Shown here: in pieces, positions 47,636 through 55,411 of the stretch
Position numbering within the stretch: position 1 is the stretch's first letter
Layout of the letters: every line of letters starts with the position of its first letter
Assembly: GCA_018240065.1 (NCBI GenBank)
Contig: JAFEGH010000006.1
Location: 310,001 to 374,000 of the forward strand
Direction of reading: 5' to 3'
Origin: Verrucomicrobiota bacterium
GTDB lineage: Bacteria > Chlamydiota > Chlamydiia > Chlamydiales > Rhabdochlamydiaceae
DNA length: 64,000 bases
The notes under the pieces: generated by a model
Told to the model about the DNA's origin: nothing
What the model saw: only the letters and a program-made list of their open reading frames with translations
The model's database searches: none
Made by a program: the position numbers and the translations under genes

Positions 47636-48768
47636 TTGATCACGGCCTCTCGTAATGCTAAAAGCCCTTCGCGCAGCACTTCCTCTTTTTCTGAAAAGGC
47701 CATCCGCAAATACCCTTCCTGTCCAAAAGAGATGCCCGGGACACAGGCGATATTGCCTTTTGTCATGAGCTCGGTGCACAGTTCAGAGGAGCTCATCGAT
47801 TTATTAAAGATTGACAAAGGGATAAAAGCGTACAGGCCGGCTGCTGGCTTCTCAAGATTGCACTCAAACAAATGATTTAACGTGTCGACAAAAAGGTCTC
47901 TTCGTTGTTGCATTGTGCTCCGCACGCTGTTTGTGATTTCGGAGTGGTTTTTCAATGCTGCTGCTGCTGCCCACTGGCTGACGATCGATGCCCCAGTCGT
48001 CGACTGGCTCTGCAAAGCTGCCATCGAACGGATGAGGCTAGTGGGACCGAAGGCAAAGCCGATGCGCCACCCTGTCATCGCAAAGTTTTTGGAGCAGCTC
48101 TGGACGACAAGAACCTGGTCAGAGAGCGCGCCGCAGGAGAAAAACCTCTTATCATCGTAAACGATCCCGCTATAAACTTCATCAGAGATTACAAAAACGC
48201 CTGCCTCTTGTGCGGCTTTAAGAATCGCCTCGAGATCCTCTTTGCTGTAGAGGTTCCCTGTCGGGTTGCCAGGATTGTTCAAGATCAGAATTTTGGAGCG
48301 CGCGGTAATATGTTTTTTTAACGTGGCAGGTGTCAATTTCCATTCGTTTTCAGCCTCTGTAGGAAGGATGACAGCCTCTGCTTTGAACAGCCTTGCGATT
48401 TGCGGGTAGGAGACCCAATAGGGGGCGGGAATCAGGACCTCGTCTCCTTCTTTCAGAAGAATCTGCATGGCGGCGTACAACGCAAATTTTCCGCCAGCTG
48501 CGACAAGGGTATTCTCTTTTGTGTAACTGCACCCGTATTCTTCGTTCATCCATTCAGCCGCGGCTTCTCGCAGTTCAGAAAGCCCAGCAACAGGAGCGTA
48601 AAGGACCATTTCCGAGGCCAGCGCCGCGCTGACAGCTTCTATCACTTTAGGGTGCGAGGGCACGATTGGATCGCCAGCTGCGAAGTTGTAGACTGTTTCA
48701 CCCTGTTCTTTCTTAAAGGCCGCCATCGAATTGATGGCCACTGTGGCCGAGGTCATTGGGTCCGACAT
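47632..48768 (-). CDS. Class I aminotransferase (aspartate/aromatic type)
   Basis: PLP transaminase of 378 aa. VVQSCSKNFAMTGWRIGFAF carries the Schiff-base Lys; NNPGNPTGN and the YDDKRFFS Tyr-Asp pair are conserved. Sitting between tyrA and aroB, it most likely converts 4-hydroxyphenylpyruvate and phenylpyruvate to Tyr and Phe. Aspartate or diaminopimelate-related activity cannot be excluded. Start ATG at 48768 with AAGGAG 5 nt upstream, overlapping the tyrA end by 16 nt. Confidence 0.9.
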   Translation of the reverse strand: MSDPMTSATVAINSMAAFKKEQGETVYNFAAGDPIVPSHPKVIEAVSAALASEMVLYAPVAGLSELREAAAEWMNEEYGCSYTKENTLVAAGGKFALYAAMQILLKEGDEVLIPAPYWVSYPQIARLFKAEAVILPTEAENEWKLTPATLKKHITARSKILILNNPGNPTGNLYSKEDLEAILKAAQEAGVFVISDEVYSGIVYDDKRFFSCGALSDQVLVVQSCSKNFAMTGWRIGFAFGPTSLIRSMAALQSQSTTGASIVSQWAAAAALKNHSEITNSVRSTMQQRRDLFVDTLNHLFECNLEKPAAGLYAFIPLSIFNKSMSSSELCTELMTKGNIACVPGISFGQEGYLRMAFSEKEEVLREGLLALREAVIK

Positions 48769-49547
48769 CTTTTCTCCTTGGAAATGAATTCCATCCATAG
48801 TGCGAGCTGTTTTGTTAATTCTTCGCGGTTGAGCATAGCAATCTCGCTTTGCAGCCGCGGGTTGTCGCGGGCAAGCCGCGTCATCGAATGGAAACCGGGG
48901 CCAGCCAATTGGAGGGCTTCCGGGTCATAGGTCTCGACAAATTCCAATAGAAGCCGCGAGAGCAGCGCCGGCAAATGGGAGATCAGAGCCACTTGGCTGT
49001 CGTGTTTGTCCGGGTCGATACTGATGGGCCTTGCCCCCATTTTTTTAATGAGGAGCGTCGCTCTCTCGATATTTAAGCTTTGGTTCTTTCCATGCGGAGA
49101 AAGGATCCAGCAGCAATCTTGAAAAAGGGAGGCTTCGCTATTGGCAAAACCCCACTTTTCCTTTCCTGCCATCGGATGCGTGCTCAGGAAGTCAAGGTTG
49201 TCTGTTGTGAGCGCCTCAAAGGCGGGGAAGACCGCCTTTTTGACACTGCTGACGTCGATTACGAGCAGTTTTTTCTCTTTCGGGCAGTGCACAGCGATCT
49301 CATTTGCCAGCTTTGAAAGGCTAGAGAGGGGAGAGGCGAGGATAATCACCTCCGACCATGCGATCAGTTCTTCCCATGTCGAGAATACGCTATCTACGGC
49401 TTTCTCAACGACAGCGCCCTGCAAATCCAGACAGTCCCTCTTCAGCGATGCGATCTTAACGCTCGGCGCTCTTTTCTTCAGAGCTTTAGTGATCGAGCCG
49501 CCGATCAGGCCCATTCCGATGATGCCGATTTTATTTGGCAGGTTCAT
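48753..49547 (-). CDS. tyrA: Prephenate/arogenate dehydrogenase
   Basis: Oxidative decarboxylation of prephenate or arogenate toward tyrosine. 264 aa. The Rossmann motif IGIIGMGLIGGSITKAL and STHPMAGKEKWGFANS with the catalytic His are present. No ACT domain follows, so no C-terminal tyrosine sensor is visible. The cofactor specificity and choice between prephenate and arogenate cannot be fixed by eye. Overlaps pheA by 17 nt. Confidence 0.92.
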   Translation of the reverse strand: MNLPNKIGIIGMGLIGGSITKALKKRAPSVKIASLKRDCLDLQGAVVEKAVDSVFSTWEELIAWSEVIILASPLSSLSKLANEIAVHCPKEKKLLVIDVSSVKKAVFPAFEALTTDNLDFLSTHPMAGKEKWGFANSEASLFQDCCWILSPHGKNQSLNIERATLLIKKMGARPISIDPDKHDSQVALISHLPALLSRLLLEFVETYDPEALQLAGPGFHSMTRLARDNPRLQSEIAMLNREELTKQLALWMEFISKEKRCRTQ

Positions 49548-50355
49548 ACAGCCCCAATAGTTTTAAAGTCTGTGTCTTTTTTTTGAGCGCGTTCAAGACC
49601 TGCTCCATGTCGACGCTTCTCGAAAAGAGGATGTCGACGAAGAATAAGTATTCGAACGGCTTATTTTTGATCGGTCGAGAGGCGATCTGCGTTAAATTCA
49701 GCCCCTGTTCCGCCAAAACGCTCAAGGCAGCAAGCAACGCGCCCGGCGTATGCTGCAAGGTAAAGAGAAGGGAACATTTCCCTTCTCTCATTAGTAAATT
49801 GCTCTTAGTCCCTTTGCCCAGGAACAAAAAACGGGTGGTATTGCTCCTGTCATCCTCAAGATTGGCTTTGAGGAGTTCAAGACCATACACATCTGCCGTT
49901 TTGCGGCTGCCGATGGCGGCGGTATCGTTTTTGTTCTGCAATGAGACCTCTCTTGCCGCTCCCGCCGTATCGAAATGGACAACGGGTTCCATCCAGGGGT
50001 GTTCCTGGAAGAACCGGGTGCACTGGGCCAGCGCCTTTGGATGGGAATAGACCTTTTTAATCTCTTCCATCCGCTGGCCTTTTTTTCCTACGAGACAATG
50101 TTCGATCGGCAAGCATAATTCACCGATCACGCTGACGTCATGGCATGCAAGCAAATCGAAGTTCTCGACAATCGGACCAATCAAGCTGTTCTCCACAGGG
50201 AGGGCGGCCAAATCGACCTCTTTGCTATCGAGGCTTGCGAAAACATCGTCGAAGGCAACTTTTCCGACGCTGACGACTGAAGCCCCAAAGAAGCGTTCGA
50301 TCGCCATTTCGCTAAAAGACGCCTTAGTTCCCTGGTAAGCGACTTTTTTGCTCAT
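49531..50355 (-). CDS. pheA: Prephenate dehydratase with ACT domain
   Basis: Converts prephenate to phenylpyruvate. 274 aa. TKASFSEMAIERFFG and PVENSLIGPIVENFDLL form the catalytic part. The C-terminal ACT domain (FTLQHTPGALLAAL, ASRPIKNKPFEYLFF) carries GALL and a variant of the ESRP phenylalanine site (ASRP), so feedback inhibition by Phe is likely. Separate from chorismate mutase, whose gene overlaps it by 32 nt. Confidence 0.94.
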   Translation of the reverse strand: MSKKVAYQGTKASFSEMAIERFFGASVVSVGKVAFDDVFASLDSKEVDLAALPVENSLIGPIVENFDLLACHDVSVIGELCLPIEHCLVGKKGQRMEEIKKVYSHPKALAQCTRFFQEHPWMEPVVHFDTAGAAREVSLQNKNDTAAIGSRKTADVYGLELLKANLEDDRSNTTRFLFLGKGTKSNLLMREGKCSLLFTLQHTPGALLAALSVLAEQGLNLTQIASRPIKNKPFEYLFFVDILFSRSVDMEQVLNALKKKTQTLKLLGLYEPAK

Positions 50356-50623
50356 TGCCCATCTCCAGTTTCATGTTCATCTTTGAATAATCCACAAAGA
50401 GGTTGAAGATCTCTTCGATCACAGCGGGACTCAAGCCATGTTTTTTTGCCGCTTCGCGCAGCATCTGCAGCTGCTTTTCTTCCCTCAGAGGATCGTGCAC
50501 GGGGAGCTGGTTCTCCTTCTTGACCTTCGCGATCTCTTTCGTGACGGAAAGCCGTTTTGAAAAGAGTTCGATGATCTCCGTGTTAAGCTGGTCGATGATT
50601 TTGCGCAGTTCGTCGAGATTCAT
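50324..50623 (-). CDS. Chorismate mutase (AroQ class)
   Basis: A 99-residue all-helical chorismate mutase making prephenate. LDELRKIIDQLNTEIIELFS, followed by KRLSVTKEIAKVKKENQLPV and DPLREEKQL, matches AroQ with the active-site Arg and Lys residues. Overlaps the DAHP synthase gene by 4 nt and pheA by 32 nt. Confidence 0.92.
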   Translation of the reverse strand: MNLDELRKIIDQLNTEIIELFSKRLSVTKEIAKVKKENQLPVHDPLREEKQLQMLREAAKKHGLSPAVIEEIFNLFVDYSKMNMKLEMGNEQKSRLPGN

Positions 50624-51633
50624 AGGGATCTCCCCATCGCTCTTGCGATAGCGTCCAGCTCAATGGACAGCGCGGCCAATTCCTGCGGGAGGAGAGCCTG
50701 CTTGCCGTCGCATTTTGCGTCGGAGGGCATATGGTGCACTTCGATCAGAAGTCCATCGGCGCCGATCGCGACAGCCGCCTTGGAAAGAGCAGGGATAATA
50801 TCCTTCCGTCCTGCTGCATGGCTTGGGTCGACGATGATAGGCAGGTGAGTAAGCTGCCTGGCGACAGCGACGCTGCTCAAATCAAGCGTGCTGCGCGTCG
50901 AATTTTCAAATGTCCGGATGCCTCGTTCGCACAAGATGACTTGATGGTTGCCGTGGGCCATGATGTATTCCGCGCTCATCAACCATTCTTCGACCGTGGC
51001 CGAAATTCCGCGTTTGAGGATGACAGGCTTACCGCATTTTCCCACTTCTTTGAGTAGATTGAAGTTTTGCATGTTTCTTGCTCCAATCCTCAGGATATCG
51101 ACATGCTCAGCGACGATCTCGATGTCCCTCACATCCATCACTTCTGTCTCGATTAGCATATTGTGTTCTTCCTGGAGCATTTTATGCAGTCGCAGGCCGT
51201 CGACGCCCATCCCCTGAAAGCTGTAGGGGGAAGTGCGCGGCTTGTACGCAGATGCACGGAAGACTTTAACTCTGGCTCCTGCCAGTTGCTTGGCGATATT
51301 GCGAAGCTGCTCTTCGCTTTCAATGGCGCAGGGACCGGCCATCATGATCACTTCCTGTCCACCGATCGTCACCCCTCGGATGGTAATCGTAGTCTTTTCC
51401 TTCTTGAACCCCTTCGATGCCAGCTTCCAAGGGGTGCTGATCGGGATCATCTCGGAGACGCAGCCAAGGCCGTTCAATTCGTCCATGACATCCTGAGATA
51501 GCGACTTTTCCAGTCCGACTACGATTTCAGAACCTGTCGACGAGACGCAGTGGTGCAGCCCTTTCGAGGCCAGTTTGGCGGCCAGCAGCGCTAGCATTTC
51601 TCGCCCCGACTCCTTTTTAATCTTGATTAACAT
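50620..51633 (-). CDS. DAHP synthase (type I-beta), head of the Phe/Tyr operon
   Basis: First shikimate-pathway enzyme; 337 aa. An N-terminal ferredoxin-like domain (residues 1-70) precedes the barrel ([59 protein letters not shown]). It is a clear paralogue of the trp-operon copy at 25292-26308. Start ATG at 51633 with AAGG 5 nt upstream; in-frame codons further up lie in the leader RNA. First structural gene after the attenuator, so flux into all nine genes would follow Phe/Tyr supply. Confidence 0.94.
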   Translation of the reverse strand: MLIKIKKESGREMLALLAAKLASKGLHHCVSSTGSEIVVGLEKSLSQDVMDELNGLGCVSEMIPISTPWKLASKGFKKEKTTITIRGVTIGGQEVIMMAGPCAIESEEQLRNIAKQLAGARVKVFRASAYKPRTSPYSFQGMGVDGLRLHKMLQEEHNMLIETEVMDVRDIEIVAEHVDILRIGARNMQNFNLLKEVGKCGKPVILKRGISATVEEWLMSAEYIMAHGNHQVILCERGIRTFENSTRSTLDLSSVAVARQLTHLPIIVDPSHAAGRKDIIPALSKAAVAIGADGLLIEVHHMPSDAKCDGKQALLPQELAALSIELDAIARAMGRSL

Positions 51634-51674
51634 AAATACCTTACATTCAACGATATACATATATAAATTGTCGC

Positions 51675-51697
51675 AAAACATCCTCTTGCGAGGGATG
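51675..51697 (-). terminator. Attenuator terminator hairpin of the aro operon leader
   Basis: On the minus strand CATCC-C-TC / GA-GGATG forms a seven-pair stem with one bulge and a GCAA tetraloop, followed at once by TTTT (51675-51678). It lies 42 nt before the DAHP synthase ATG. The 3' arm (AAGAGG, plus positions 51682-51687) can instead pair with CCTCTT in the upstream hairpin (51743-51748), giving mutually exclusive folds. The stem is modest, so the strength of termination is uncertain. Confidence 0.55.
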
Positions 51698-51730
51698 CGG
51701 TATGAAGCCCAAATTCAAGAGCTTTTAGTA

Positions 51731-51777
51731 TTCAAACAGCGAAAGAGGGTTTTTTACCGCTCTTTTAGCAGTTTGAA
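51731..51777 (-). promoter_or_regulatory. Long leader hairpin (antiterminator partner)
   Basis: TTCAAAC (51731-51737) and GTTTGAA (51771-51777) close an imperfect stem that continues with GC/GC, AAA/TTT, GAG/CTC and GGT/ACC pairs. One arm includes the hexamer that can pair with the terminator hairpin downstream. Confidence 0.55.
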
Positions 51778-51818
51778 AGGGAATTAACGGATGTAAGATG
51801 GAAAATGTATATTGGCGC

Positions 51819-51932
51819 TTAGGCGCCAAAATAGAAGTAAAAGGAAGAAAAATAAGAACGGCAGATACCGGAAGAGCTGTTCACTCCTCTGATCGCATCA
51901 AGAGCGGATGTAGTTCCGTTCAGGGTTTTCAT
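51819..51932 (-). CDS. Phe/Tyr-rich leader peptide of the aro operon
   Basis: A 37-codon reading frame on the minus strand starts at ATG 51932 and stops at TAA 51819. It begins MKTLNGTTSALDA and ends SYFSSFYFYFGA: seven of the last eleven residues are Tyr or Phe (TAT TTT ... TTT TAC TTC TAT TTT). The stop codon lies in a hairpin (TTGGCGC/GCGCCAA, plus 51812-51829). It begins about 29 nt after the predicted transcription start. The ribosome site is poor (AAGAAGG about 16 nt upstream). The layout matches known pheA- and pheST-type leader peptides, in which stalling at Phe/Tyr codons blocks termination. Confidence 0.7.
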   Translation of the reverse strand: MKTLNGTTSALDAIRGVNSSSGICRSYFSSFYFYFGA

Positions 51933-51945
51933 AAAAAAACGCCAA

Positions 51946-51975
51946 TTGCCTTCTTATTGTTAACTAGATTATAAC
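51946..51975 (+). promoter_or_regulatory. Promoter of aroDE
   Basis: TTGCCT (51946-51951), an 18-nt spacer and TATAAC (51970-51975) read on the plus strand, predicting a start about 50 nt before the aroDE ATG at 52035. Confidence 0.55.
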
Positions 51976-51977
51976 AA
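51957..51977. promoter_or_regulatory. Candidate operator over the divergent aro promoters
   Basis: TTGTTA and TAACAA form inverted half-sites around AACTAGATTA. The element covers both -10 boxes of the divergent promoters. It contains GTTAACTAG, identical to part of the enterobacterial TrpR operator, so TrpR (encoded at 18755) is a candidate binder; this is inference. Confidence 0.4.
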
Positions 51978-51996
51978 AATGATCAAGGCATGTCAA
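51968..51996 (-). promoter_or_regulatory. Consensus promoter of the aro/phe/tyr operon
   Basis: On the minus strand TTGACA (51991-51996) and TATAAT (51968-51973) are separated by exactly 17 nt, a perfect sigma-66/70 consensus. The predicted transcript begins near 51961, leaving a leader of about 330 nt before the DAHP synthase start. Confidence 0.75.
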
Positions 51997-52034
51997 AGAA
52001 TCTCTTAAATCAGTGAAATTCAAGGGCTACAGTC

Positions 52035-53519
52035 ATGGGCACGCTTCTCTTTGGGGTCATTCCAGGTCCGGATGTTAAGGCAGCAGAGCAATTGGCCATG
52101 CTTGCGAGGCCCTATGTCGACGGGATCGAATTGCGGCTGGACTCCTTTGCACACATAGATATTGCGGAACTGCAAGCTTTTTTGCGCACCTGCTCTCACC
52201 CTGTGATGTTCACAGTCCGCAGAAGCGACCAGGGAGGAGAATATAAAGGAACGGAGCAACAGCGGCTTGATCTTTTGGAATCGCTGTGCCCATTAGGTCC
52301 CGCTTATCTGGATCTTGAGTATGATGTCCCTCTTGATTTTCGCAAAAGGCTCTTCGAAACTTATCCTAGGATTTTATTCCTAAGCTCCTATCACGATTTT
52401 TCAGGAATGCCGGAAGATCTCACAGCCGTCTACGACAAGGTGAAAACCCCTTATGCCCACATTTTTAAACTGGCCGTTATGGCCAAAACGAGCAATGATT
52501 CACTCAAAATGCTGGCCTTCGTCGAATCCCGCTCCAAATCGGAAAAGATCATCGGGATATGTATGGGCGAAGAGGGGAAGCCCTCGCGCATTTTAGCCCC
52601 TGTCGTCGGAAACCACTTGACTTATGCGACCATCGCTTCTACAGCCTCGACAGCTCCTGGACAGCTGACTGCTAAAGATCTTCAGGATATTTACCGTTTT
52701 AGCAAACTGGATCGTCAAACTTCCATTTTTTCACTCGTCGGCACTCCTGTAGATAAAAGTCTTGGCCACCTGATCCATAATGCGGTTTTTGAACAGCTCA
52801 GCCTCAATGCTGTCTATATCAAGACTGATGTCAAAAAAGAAGACCTCACAGCTTTTTTTGAACTTACCCGCGGACTTCCTTTCAAAGGATTTTCCGTGAC
52901 GATGCCCTACAAAGAGGACGTCATGCCTCTTTTGGCGCAGAGCTCCATCCAGGCCCAAGTGATCGGCGTTTGCAACACGATCCAGGTTAAAGATCGCAAG
53001 ATGATCGGATATAACACCGATGGGATAGGCGCTTTGAATGCCTTGGAGCGCAGAGAGATCGTCTACGGAAAGCATGTCGTTTTTATTGGCGCCGGCGGCG
53101 CTGCGAGAGCGATGATCTTTGAAGCGATACAGCGCGGAGCGTACGTCTCCATCATTAACAGAACGGCCGAAAAAGCGACAGAAATCGCCAAAGCCTTTGG
53201 CGGACAAGGAGGCGGCTGGGAGCTTCTGCCTAAAGTTTGCGCAATGGGCTACGATTTTATTGTCAATTGCATCCCAGAAAGCGACCTCATTGAAGAAAAG
53301 TGGATTTTACCCGAAAAAATCGCAATGGACATTGTTTACGTTCCTAAAAATACTCCGTTTTTGGTAAAAGCATCACGAAAAAAATGCCGGATCGTTTTTG
53401 GCTATGAAATGTTTATCGGCCAGGCATTAGAGCAACAGCGCATTTGGTTCCCTTCCGGGATCGACTTCGATAAAGCCTACCAGATCATCGAAGAAAAAGT
53501 AATGAGCGCGTTAGCTTAA
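52035..53519 (+). CDS. aroDE: Bifunctional 3-dehydroquinate dehydratase / shikimate dehydrogenase
   Basis: Covers two successive shikimate steps in one 494-residue protein. Residues 1-~215 are a type I dehydroquinase: GIELRLDSF, SYHDFSGMP with the catalytic His, and FKLAVMAKTSND with the Schiff-base Lys. Residues ~228-494 are shikimate dehydrogenase: LVGTPVDKSLGHLIHNAVF, VTMPYKEDV with its Lys, NTDGIGAL with its Asp, and FIGAGGAARAM for NADP. The fusion is standard in chlamydiae (and plants). It completes the set aroB, aroDE, aroK, aroA, aroC in this region. Confidence 0.95.
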   Translation: MGTLLFGVIPGPDVKAAEQLAMLARPYVDGIELRLDSFAHIDIAELQAFLRTCSHPVMFTVRRSDQGGEYKGTEQQRLDLLESLCPLGPAYLDLEYDVPLDFRKRLFETYPRILFLSSYHDFSGMPEDLTAVYDKVKTPYAHIFKLAVMAKTSNDSLKMLAFVESRSKSEKIIGICMGEEGKPSRILAPVVGNHLTYATIASTASTAPGQLTAKDLQDIYRFSKLDRQTSIFSLVGTPVDKSLGHLIHNAVFEQLSLNAVYIKTDVKKEDLTAFFELTRGLPFKGFSVTMPYKEDVMPLLAQSSIQAQVIGVCNTIQVKDRKMIGYNTDGIGALNALERREIVYGKHVVFIGAGGAARAMIFEAIQRGAYVSIINRTAEKATEIAKAFGGQGGGWELLPKVCAMGYDFIVNCIPESDLIEEKWILPEKIAMDIVYVPKNTPFLVKASRKKCRIVFGYEMFIGQALEQQRIWFPSGIDFDKAYQIIEEKVMSALA

Positions 53520-53536
53520 TATCTCAAAGGGATTTT

Positions 53537-54352
53537 ATGAGACAAAGGTCTTTAATCTGTTTATGTTCCATTGTCGCTTTATTCTTTTTTTCAACGGGCG
53601 ATGCTCTCGTTACCGAAACGAATGATTTCGCCCATGCATTCACCTATCTCGAAGAAGACACTCTCTATGTCTTCGATCTGGACAATACAATTATTGAAAC
53701 TGCCCAGCATTTAGGTTCCGATCAATGGGTCACCTATAAACTCGACCACCTGACTAAACAAGGGTTGAGCCTGGACGACGCTCTCAACCACGTCATCCCA
53801 TGCTGGCTGGAAGTGCAGAACCGCACGGAAATGAAGCTCGTCGATCCAGCGATTCCCGACCTTCTCTATAAAATGCAGAAAAAACATGTCACGATGATTG
53901 GGCTCACCAAACGCCCGCCCCAGCTGGCCAATCGCACCCTCGAACAACTGAAGCCCTTAAACGTCGATTTCAGCAAAACGGCTCATATGCAAGAAGAAGT
54001 TGTCTTTGAAGATCTTAAGGGGACCGCCTTCAAGCAGGGGATTATCTTTGTGGCCCAGGGGATTGATAAAGGGCCATCGCTTCTTGCTTATCTGAAAAAG
54101 CTAAAAAAAATGCCCAAGAGGATCGTCGTCATCGACGACAAAATGAGCCATGTCAAAAACATCGCCAGCGCTGTCGAGCCTTTAGGAATCAATTTTGTCG
54201 GGATTCGTTATGGAAAGGCGGATGAAAAGGTGAATGCGTTCAATCCGAAAATTGCAGAACTGCAGATGGAGCATTTCAAAGGAATCTTATCCGATGAGCA
54301 AGCGCTCCATCTGCTGAAAATGGAAGGTCACTCGGCTGCTACCGGCGAGTGA
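53537..54352 (+). CDS. DUF2608 family HAD-like exported protein
   Basis: A 271-residue protein with a signal peptide (MRQRSLICLCSIVALFFFST). YVFDLDNTI is the HAD-type motif I with both Asp residues; GLTKRPPQ follows as motif II-like, and IVVIDDKMSHVKNI as the acidic motif IV. This matches DUF2608, common in chlamydiae and Legionella-like intracellular bacteria. Phosphatase activity in the periplasm or host is plausible but untested. 17 nt after aroDE with AAGGGA before its ATG, so it may be cotranscribed. Its end overlaps the convergent small gene by 25 nt. Confidence 0.85.
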   Translation: MRQRSLICLCSIVALFFFSTGDALVTETNDFAHAFTYLEEDTLYVFDLDNTIIETAQHLGSDQWVTYKLDHLTKQGLSLDDALNHVIPCWLEVQNRTEMKLVDPAIPDLLYKMQKKHVTMIGLTKRPPQLANRTLEQLKPLNVDFSKTAHMQEEVVFEDLKGTAFKQGIIFVAQGIDKGPSLLAYLKKLKKMPKRIVVIDDKMSHVKNIASAVEPLGINFVGIRYGKADEKVNAFNPKIAELQMEHFKGILSDEQALHLLKMEGHSAATGE

Positions 54353-54618
54353 AAATGCAGTTCAAACTCTGCTGGACCGATCTTTCCTGTGTGCAGGTAG
54401 CTAATATCGACAAGAAGCTCGGTTTTCCTTGTGATTAGCAGGTAACCGTTCTCAGAACGGATAATCTGATCGATTGGGTCAGCTCCTCCCAGTAAACGGT
54501 AGGTCTCGGGCGATTGCAGAATCGCCTGAATTTCACGGTTGCTTTGCGCAAGAGGGGGCAAGGCGGCAAAGACGCTGCTGGATGCCAGTATTAATACTGC
54601 TAAAATCGTCTTTTTCAT
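54328..54618 (-). CDS. Small exported protein of unknown function
   Basis: A 96-residue protein with a clean signal peptide (MKKTILAVLILASSSVFA, cleavage before ALPPLA). The mature part is ~78 aa, beta-rich (YLLITRKTELLVDISYL). AAGGAA lies 9 nt before the ATG at 54618; an in-frame upstream ATG lies inside the next gene and lacks a site. Similar small periplasmic proteins of the MSMEG/YcfJ type exist, but I cannot name a family. Its last 25 nt overlap the end of the DUF2608 gene in antisense. Confidence 0.7.
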   Translation of the reverse strand: MKKTILAVLILASSSVFAALPPLAQSNREIQAILQSPETYRLLGGADPIDQIIRSENGYLLITRKTELLVDISYLHTGKIGPAEFELHFHSPVAAE

Positions 54619-54649
54619 TTTTATTTTCCTTTTGAGAATATTCCCAGGT

Positions 54650-55069
54650 TCATTGTTTGTCGCCAGACGGAAAGGATTTCCACTGCTCATTGAATTTTTG
54701 AACAGCTTGGTGTTCTTCCCTTTTCTGAACGGCAGCATCCATTAATTCTTTCATTTTTCGACCATAATCTATCGTTTCCTGGGAAAGGGGTTTGCCCGTG
54801 CGTTCAGAAAGGACGACTTGTTTATCAGCGGAAGCCCGTGTCTGTCCTTTTCTTAATGCCCTCTCAGCAAGCTGTTCGGCAGTCAAGGGAGCAGGAATGG
54901 CAAAACCGTCCTTATCTCGACGTAGAACAGAAGTAGATTCAATTGTGGGAGAGACCCTCCTAAAAGCAGAGGCTGTAGAGACCCGCAGTTGGTCTCGAGG
55001 GGGAGAAGTCGGCGCCTCTGTTCTATGGGAATAGAGAGAGCCTTCGGATGTCGTCTGACGAACGCTCAT
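54650..55069 (-). CDS. Uncharacterised 139-residue protein
   Basis: No family recognised. Residues 1-60 are Ser/Thr/Arg-rich and probably disordered; the rest is helical with many Lys and Glu (TAEQLAERALRKGQ, MKELMDAAVQKREEHQ). No signal peptide. AGGAG lies 6 nt before the ATG. It is 31 nt upstream of the small exported protein gene on the same strand. The N-terminus resembles type III-secreted chlamydial proteins, an inference only. Confidence 0.65.
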   Translation of the reverse strand: MSVRQTTSEGSLYSHRTEAPTSPPRDQLRVSTASAFRRVSPTIESTSVLRRDKDGFAIPAPLTAEQLAERALRKGQTRASADKQVVLSERTGKPLSQETIDYGRKMKELMDAAVQKREEHQAVQKFNEQWKSFPSGDKQ

Positions 55070-55411
55070 TATTAACTCCTGTTGATTTCAAAAAAAAGCA
55101 ACTACAGTATAAGAAACAGGGTCTAATTTCGCAATTGCGATGATTTTATTTTAATTCTATCAGAGCTCGATTGAATGGGTGCTTTTAGATGGTGATCCTT
55201 AGAAACTTATGTCTATATCACGGCTCAAGATTTTATGTAAACATTTAAAGAATAAAGTCTTGAGGCTTCATTGATGCAAATTTCCGTTGGATTTAGATTG
55301 ATTGTTAAGAATTTATTCATTTTTTAATGAAATCTAGTCGATTGCTTGTTTATATTAAATAGTTTATTTGCTATAATTGCGCCTATAATATAAAAAATAA
55401 GGAGTTAGTTC
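55070..55411. other. AT-rich divergent promoter region
   Basis: 342 nt between divergent genes, strongly AT-rich in the right half. Two TATAAT boxes (55372-55377 and 55384-55389) lie 23-40 nt before the F-box gene ATG. No convincing -35 boxes and no other gene seen. Confidence 0.45.

Noticed and set aside
46517..47779. Longer AroB with 48 extra N-terminal residues
   Set aside because: The extension lies wholly within the aminotransferase gene, has no ribosome site and no aroB-like sequence; the ATGA overlap start is better.
51634..51960. T-box riboswitch in the aro leader
   Set aside because: No T-box sequence or specifier-loop layout; the Phe/Tyr leader ORF explains the region better.
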